A stretch of DNA of 9,440 nt from Cytophagales bacterium (lineage in GTDB: Bacteria > Bacteroidota > Bacteroidia > Cytophagales > Cyclobacteriaceae), in NCBI GenBank assembly GCA_020063545.1, contig JAGUUF010000287.1, positions 1-9,440 on the forward strand, read 5' to 3'. Shown here one piece after another: positions 6,095 to 9,440 of the stretch (positions within the stretch are counted from its first letter, which is position 1; each line of letters begins with the position of its first letter). The position numbers and the translations under genes are program-made. The notes beneath the pieces are model-generated. The model was given only the letters and a program-made list of their open reading frames with translations, had not been told where the DNA came from and ran no database searches.

Positions 6095-7012
6095 ATGTCA
6101 GCAACCCGGTCAGTTCACTTCATTGGCATTGGCGATACCACCCTGCTCAATCTGGCAATTGCCTTGAAGAAAAAAGGGTTTTCGGTCACCGGCTCGGATA
6201 TTACCCTTGAAGCGCCCGTTCGCGAAGAGTTACTGAAGCATGGACTTTTACCTTCAGGCCCGGGTTGGTTTCCTGAAAAAATCCACAGGGGAATAACCAC
6301 GGTTGTAGCCGGCCCGGTTACCGAAAAAAACAATCCTGAACTGGAGGCAGCGCGGAAAGCAGGCATACCTGTTTATACGTATCCCGAATTCGTATACCTA
6401 TTGGCTACAGACAAGCAGCGCATTGTTGTTGCCGGCAGCCGCGGAAAAGCGGGGTTAACGGCCATGGTACTTTTTACGCTAAAGTACGCTAACCGCCCCT
6501 TCGATTATATCATTAACCGGCCGCTGAAATGGCTTGATGGAACCGTACAACTTACGGACGCACCCATTATTATTATTGAGGGCGATGAAAGCCCCGGGCC
6601 ACTGGATAACCGTGCCGGGTTTCTCCACTATAACCATCATATCGGACTGATTTGCAGCATCAACTGGGACAAAACCAATTTATTCTCCAGCGAAGAAGAG
6701 TACGTCAAGCAATTCGATGAATTTGGCGACAGAACACCCAAGGGCGGCCTGCTCTTTTACTGCGAAAACAATACGCTGGCAACCGTAGTTGGGGCAAAAC
6801 AGCGTGCCGATGTATTAAGCATCCCATACAAAATACATCCGCATACTTCCGAGCAGGGCAACCATTTTATTGTTACAGGAAAAAACAAAATCCCGGTACA
6901 GGTTTACGGCACCCAGAATTTTGAAAGCATGAGCGGAGCTATGGAATTGTTAAAACGAATTGGCGTGCCGGCTGATAAATTCTATGAGGCCATTCAGCAC
7001 TTTTCTTTCTGA
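6095..7012 (+). CDS. truncated, degenerate Mur ligase homologue (Mpl-like), probably non-catalytic
   Basis: 305 residues against about 450 for full Mur ligases. The N-terminal Rossmann domain is about 1-105 (HFIGIGDTTLLNLAIALKKK, VTGSDI) and resembles Mpl, the ligase that attaches recycled tripeptide to UDP-MurNAc. The central ATPase domain is about 106-300, but its P-loop GTHGKTT is GSRGKAG here (114-120): K118 remains and the Thr is Ala. EGDES (162-166) keeps the acidic pair. The Asp-His of the active site reads D192-K193, so the His is lost. The frame ends just after FYEAIQHFSF, where full-length proteins enter the C-terminal substrate domain, which is absent. The frame is open and well coded, so this looks like a retained repurposed paralogue rather than a fresh pseudogene. 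The exonuclease gene starts 11 bp downstream, suggesting one operon. Confidence 0.8.
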   Translation: MSATRSVHFIGIGDTTLLNLAIALKKKGFSVTGSDITLEAPVREELLKHGLLPSGPGWFPEKIHRGITTVVAGPVTEKNNPELEAARKAGIPVYTYPEFVYLLATDKQRIVVAGSRGKAGLTAMVLFTLKYANRPFDYIINRPLKWLDGTVQLTDAPIIIIEGDESPGPLDNRAGFLHYNHHIGLICSINWDKTNLFSSEEEYVKQFDEFGDRTPKGGLLFYCENNTLATVVGAKQRADVLSIPYKIHPHTSEQGNHFIVTGKNKIPVQVYGTQNFESMSGAMELLKRIGVPADKFYEAIQHFSF

Positions 7013-7023
7013 ATCAAACCTGC

Positions 7024-7827
7024 ATGAAACTTAACCTGCGGAACCCGCTTTGCTTTTTCGACCTGGAAACAACCGGAACAAACATTGTACAGGATCGGAT
7101 AATCGAGATTGCAGTGATTAAACTTACCCCAGCCGGGGAAGTTTTGCGTAAATCGAATATTCTGAATCCCACCATTCCGATACCTGCCGAAGCGGCCGCT
7201 ATACACGGACTGACAGATGCCGATGTGAACGACAAGCCAACATTTAAAGAAGTAGCCAAAGAGTATGCCCGCTTTTTTGAAGGGGCCGACCTGGCGGGCT
7301 TTAACATTTTAAAATTTGATATTCCGATCCTCGTAGAAGAATTTCTGCGAGCAGGCGTGGAGTTTGATTACAGCCGTAAAAAAATTATTGATTCGCAGCG
7401 CATCTACCACCTGATGGAAAAACGAACGCTGGGGGCAGCCTACCAGTTCTACCTGAATAAACAATTAACCGATTCGCATACCGCTGAAGCGGATACAGAG
7501 GCTTCTATGGAAGTGTTGCTGGCACAGGTTGAACGCTACGCTAACCAGCCCGTAACCGATGGCATGGGCAAAAAAATCGGGGAGATAAAGAACGATATGG
7601 AGGCGCTGGCGCAACTCACCACTTCTGATTTGGTTGACCTGGCCGGGCGCATGATTAAGAATAAGCACGGTGAAGCCTTTTTTAACTTCGGCAAACACAA
7701 AGGCAAAAAGGTTTTGGATGTGCTGCGCGATGAACCCTCGTATTACGATTGGATGATGAATGGCGATTTCCCGCTGGATACCAAACGCAAGCTCACTGAA
7801 ATTAAGCTTACCGGATTCAGGAAATAA
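7024..7827 (+). CDS. DEDDh 3'-5' exonuclease (DnaQ-like) with C-terminal DUF3820-like domain
   Basis: 267 residues, cytoplasmic. RNase T/DnaQ exonuclease fold at about residues 8-172: Exo I is FDLETTG with D13 and E15, Exo II is NILKFD with N94 and D99, and Exo III is HTAEAD with H152 and D157. All four acidic metal ligands and the general-base His are present, so it should be active on 3' ends. It is likely a stand-alone proofreading or repair enzyme rather than polymerase epsilon proper, because it carries a C-terminal module at about 218-258 (FFNFGKHKGKKV, then SYYDWMMNGDF) like the small DUF3820 domain; the function of that part is unknown. ATG at 7024 is 11 bp after the stop of the Mur-like gene. 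Confidence 0.92.
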   Translation: MKLNLRNPLCFFDLETTGTNIVQDRIIEIAVIKLTPAGEVLRKSNILNPTIPIPAEAAAIHGLTDADVNDKPTFKEVAKEYARFFEGADLAGFNILKFDIPILVEEFLRAGVEFDYSRKKIIDSQRIYHLMEKRTLGAAYQFYLNKQLTDSHTAEADTEASMEVLLAQVERYANQPVTDGMGKKIGEIKNDMEALAQLTTSDLVDLAGRMIKNKHGEAFFNFGKHKGKKVLDVLRDEPSYYDWMMNGDFPLDTKRKLTEIKLTGFRK

Positions 7828-7828
7828 T

Positions 7829-8560
7829 CTACTTGATCTTTTCCCACACTTCGCTTACCGGATTGCCGGTGGTGCCTTTTCCTTTATGGTACCAATCCGA
7901 ACCATCCAGGCGGCAATCAAACGTAAGTGCCAAACCGGCCCGTGAATTATCGCGGGAGAAGAAATGGATAGTCTCGGTGTATTTTCCATCCTGAATGTGG
8001 TATTCTCCCCCGCCTGTTCCCATAAACTGCCGGGTTTCGAAATTAAACGCTGCCCACTGAAAGTATTTGCCAGAAAGAATTTTGATTGTCTGTCGGGGTG
8101 AGGCACCCCCCCTGCGCTCACCGGCAACTCCGGTATCGTCAACCCGCGCACCGAAACGCCACGCCCCCGATAACGGAGTATGGCCGTCATCAACTTTCTT
8201 CCAGGTTTCCTTCAACGTTGTTCCGTGCATGGAAGCTTCAAGGGTTAACTCATCATTACGCATGGAGAAAGAATACGTAACGGGCTGGCGTACACGCGTA
8301 CTGTCGGTTGTATAAAAATCGGGCACCTCTGTGTAGTGCTTGCCGGCCAGTGTGTAGTTTCCGCCACCGGCTTTAACGAACTTTCCCTGCGTGTCATACA
8401 TACTGAACATGAAATACGATGGGCTGTAGATTTTTATACATTCATCGGCAAACGGTTGGCCATTTTGCGTTACCAGTTTCCAGGCTCCACTAAGGTTTTG
8501 CCCACAGGCAATACCCGCAGTAGCCAGTAAAGCGAGCAACACCTTCACGGCAGCCTTCAT
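7829..8560 (-). CDS. secreted protein of two tandem lipocalin-like repeats, function unknown
   Basis: 243 residues with an N-terminal signal peptide (about 1-20, MKAAVKVLLALLATAGIACG). A Cys at 19 is present, but GIAC is a poor lipobox, so ordinary signal peptidase I cleavage is more likely. The mature part is an internal duplication. Repeat 1 (about 23-123) has LSGAWKL, IKIYSPSYFMFSMYD, GGGNYTLAGKHYTE and ETWKKV; repeat 2 (about 130-242) has LSGAWRF, IKILSGKYFQWAAFN, GGGEYHIQDGKYTE and EVWEKI. The repeat resembles DUF4488-type or lipocalin-like secreted domains of Bacteroidota, an assignment from memory of the pattern. The start ATG is 55 bp downstream of the M48 gene stop on the same strand, so the two may be co-transcribed. 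It ends one base from the convergent exonuclease stop. Confidence 0.85.
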   Translation of the reverse strand: MKAAVKVLLALLATAGIACGQNLSGAWKLVTQNGQPFADECIKIYSPSYFMFSMYDTQGKFVKAGGGNYTLAGKHYTEVPDFYTTDSTRVRQPVTYSFSMRNDELTLEASMHGTTLKETWKKVDDGHTPLSGAWRFGARVDDTGVAGERRGGASPRQTIKILSGKYFQWAAFNFETRQFMGTGGGEYHIQDGKYTETIHFFSRDNSRAGLALTFDCRLDGSDWYHKGKGTTGNPVSEVWEKIK

Positions 8561-8577
8561 ATCAATTAGTTATTCGG

Positions 8578-8589
8578 TTCAAGGTTCAA
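8578..8589. repeat. 12-bp repeat TTCAAGGTTCAA, copy 2 (M48-secreted protein spacer)
   Basis: Identical to 2091-2102. Here the tandem is clearer: GGTTCAA occurs twice in a row at 8576-8589, and the second unit runs into a 12-bp palindrome at 8585-8596. It lies 18 bp upstream of a minus-strand start codon, as copy 1 lies just upstream of etfA. Confidence 0.6.
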
Positions 8590-8596
8590 CGTTGAA
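8585..8596. repeat. 12-bp perfect palindrome TTCAACGTTGAA
   Basis: An uninterrupted dyad in the 55-bp gap between the M48 stop (8616) and the secreted-protein start (8560). It has no loop and no flanking T-run, so it fits a protein-binding site better than a terminator. Its regulator, if any, is unknown. Confidence 0.4.
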
Positions 8597-8615
8597 GATT
8601 GATCTTTTCTCTATT

Positions 8616-9413
8616 TCACTTTTTATAGTATTTCATTGCCTCCGGTATCCATCCCTGCAGGTCTTTAACACGGGTCTCGTGCGATGGATGGGTTGAAAGA
8701 AACTCCGGGGGTTGCTGCCCTCCGCTGAGTTCCGACATCCGTTCCCAGAACTTTGGCGCTTCGTTTGGATCGTATCCGGCCATCGCCATAAAAATCAACC
8801 CGATGTGGTCGGCTTCCGATTCGTGTTGCCGGCTGAATTTTAACATGCCGATATTTGTGCCTGCACCTATAGCCTGAAGTAATAAATCTTTACCGGCAGT
8901 CGGGTTTTGTCCCATCAGTGCACCCAATGTGCCCAGACCATACTGTGCCATAAGTTGCTGGCTCATCCGTTCGCGGCCATGGTTGGCAATGGCATGGGCC
9001 ACCTCGTGCCCCATCACAACCGCCACGCCTAATTCATCTTTGCAAATCGGCATAATGCCGGTATAAAAGGCTACTTTGCCGCCCGGCATACACCATGCAT
9101 TTACGGTTTTAGGATCATCTATCAGGTTAAACTCCCATGCAAAGCCGGCCAACTCAGCGGTCAGGTTTTTTTCGGCCATGTATTGCTCAACCGCTTTCTG
9201 GATATTTACCCCTACCCGCCTTACCAACTCAGTCTGTTGCTGATCCTTCGAGAGCGGGCCTTGCCTGATCACTTCCTGGTATTGCTGGCTGGCCATCGGA
9301 ATGATTTCAGCATTTGATATCAGGCTGAGTTGCTTACGGCCGGTAACCGCAACCGAAGTGCAGGCATATAGAAGCAAACCGCTTATCAAAATAAAAATCG
9401 CCTTTCGTAACAT
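8616..9413 (-). CDS. M48 family zinc metallopeptidase, predicted lipoprotein
   Basis: 265 residues. The N-terminal signal ends in LLYAC, with C18 as the likely lipidated Cys, so the protein is expected to be anchored to the membrane facing the periplasm. The catalytic motif is HEVAH (136-140; H136 and H140 bind zinc, E137 is the base). The third ligand lies in ESEAD (198-202), probably E198. STHPSHETR (240-248) supplies the conserved His (H242) that in BepA acts as a regulatory ligand. It resembles the LoiP/BepA/OMA1 group, which clip misfolded or misassembled envelope proteins; the substrate here is unknown. There is no C-terminal TPR domain as in BepA, so it is a short, LoiP-like type. ATG at 9413 fits the signal peptide. 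Confidence 0.95.
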   Translation of the reverse strand: MLRKAIFILISGLLLYACTSVAVTGRKQLSLISNAEIIPMASQQYQEVIRQGPLSKDQQQTELVRRVGVNIQKAVEQYMAEKNLTAELAGFAWEFNLIDDPKTVNAWCMPGGKVAFYTGIMPICKDELGVAVVMGHEVAHAIANHGRERMSQQLMAQYGLGTLGALMGQNPTAGKDLLLQAIGAGTNIGMLKFSRQHESEADHIGLIFMAMAGYDPNEAPKFWERMSELSGGQQPPEFLSTHPSHETRVKDLQGWIPEAMKYYKK

Positions 9414-9429
9414 GGTGTTTAATTTTAAA

Positions 9430-9437
9430 CAAAAATA
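9430..9437 (-). promoter_or_regulatory. Bacteroidota-type -7 element for the M48 gene
   Basis: On the minus strand TATTTTTG matches TAnnTTTG exactly, 16 bp upstream of the M48 ATG, which implies a short leader. The -33 region lies beyond the window edge. An imperfect dyad, GTTTAA-TT-TTAAAC (9417-9430), lies between this element and the start codon. Confidence 0.4.
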
Positions 9438-9440
9438 AAC

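Noticed and set aside
8543..8560. Lipoprotein signal on the secreted two-repeat protein
   Set aside because: The Cys is preceded by GIA, which fits the lipobox poorly, so signal peptidase I cleavage is preferred.
1..9440. tRNA, rRNA, CRISPR arrays, insertion sequences or riboswitches
   Set aside because: Coding genes fill nearly all the window, the longest spacer is 233 bp, and no cloverleaf, regular spacer-repeat pattern or transposase was seen by eye.

Overview
The window reads as chromosomal DNA from a member of the Bacteroidota, most likely Cytophagales-like. The evidence is the protein families (a bifunctional-nuclease/UVR protein, EtfA and EtfB of Bacteroidota type, an Mpl-type Mur ligase relative, a 509-residue DnaB once its intein is removed), the near absence of purine-rich Shine-Dalgarno sequences before start codons, and TAnnTTTG elements of the Bacteroidota -7 promoter type before dnaB and before the M48 peptidase gene. 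The lineage below phylum is inference. There are no RNA genes, CRISPR arrays or insertion sequences that I can see.

Layout. Positions 1-2848 hold four tightly packed minus-strand genes, transcribed etfB, etfA, a bifunctional-nuclease (BFN/DUF151) gene and a concentrative nucleoside transporter gene (nupC-like, cut by the left window edge). A short TPR protein gene diverges from etfB (2919-3260, plus). It converges on dnaB (3309-5861, minus). A 233-bp divergent spacer (5862-6094) with several short palindromes separates dnaB from a plus-strand pair: a truncated, active-site-degenerate Mur ligase homologue (6095-7012) and a DEDDh 3'-5' exonuclease (7024-7827). The exonuclease ends one base from a convergent minus-strand gene for a secreted two-repeat protein (7829-8560). 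That gene lies downstream of an M48 zinc-metallopeptidase lipoprotein gene (8616-9413).

The standout element is a 341-residue intein inside DnaB, inserted between the Lys and Thr of the Walker A P-loop (GMGK^T). It has an N-terminal Cys, a C-terminal His-Asn, a Thr at +1, and an apparently intact two-motif LAGLIDADG homing endonuclease. Its DNA is clearly more AT-rich than the flanking dnaB sequence. DnaB cannot bind ATP through its P-loop until the intein splices out, so helicase activity depends on splicing.

Secondary points of interest are the Mur ligase relative, which lacks both key active-site residues and the whole C-terminal domain yet is an intact reading frame, and the palindrome cluster in front of dnaB. 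The rest is ordinary housekeeping: electron transfer flavoprotein, nucleoside uptake, nucleic acid processing and envelope proteolysis.
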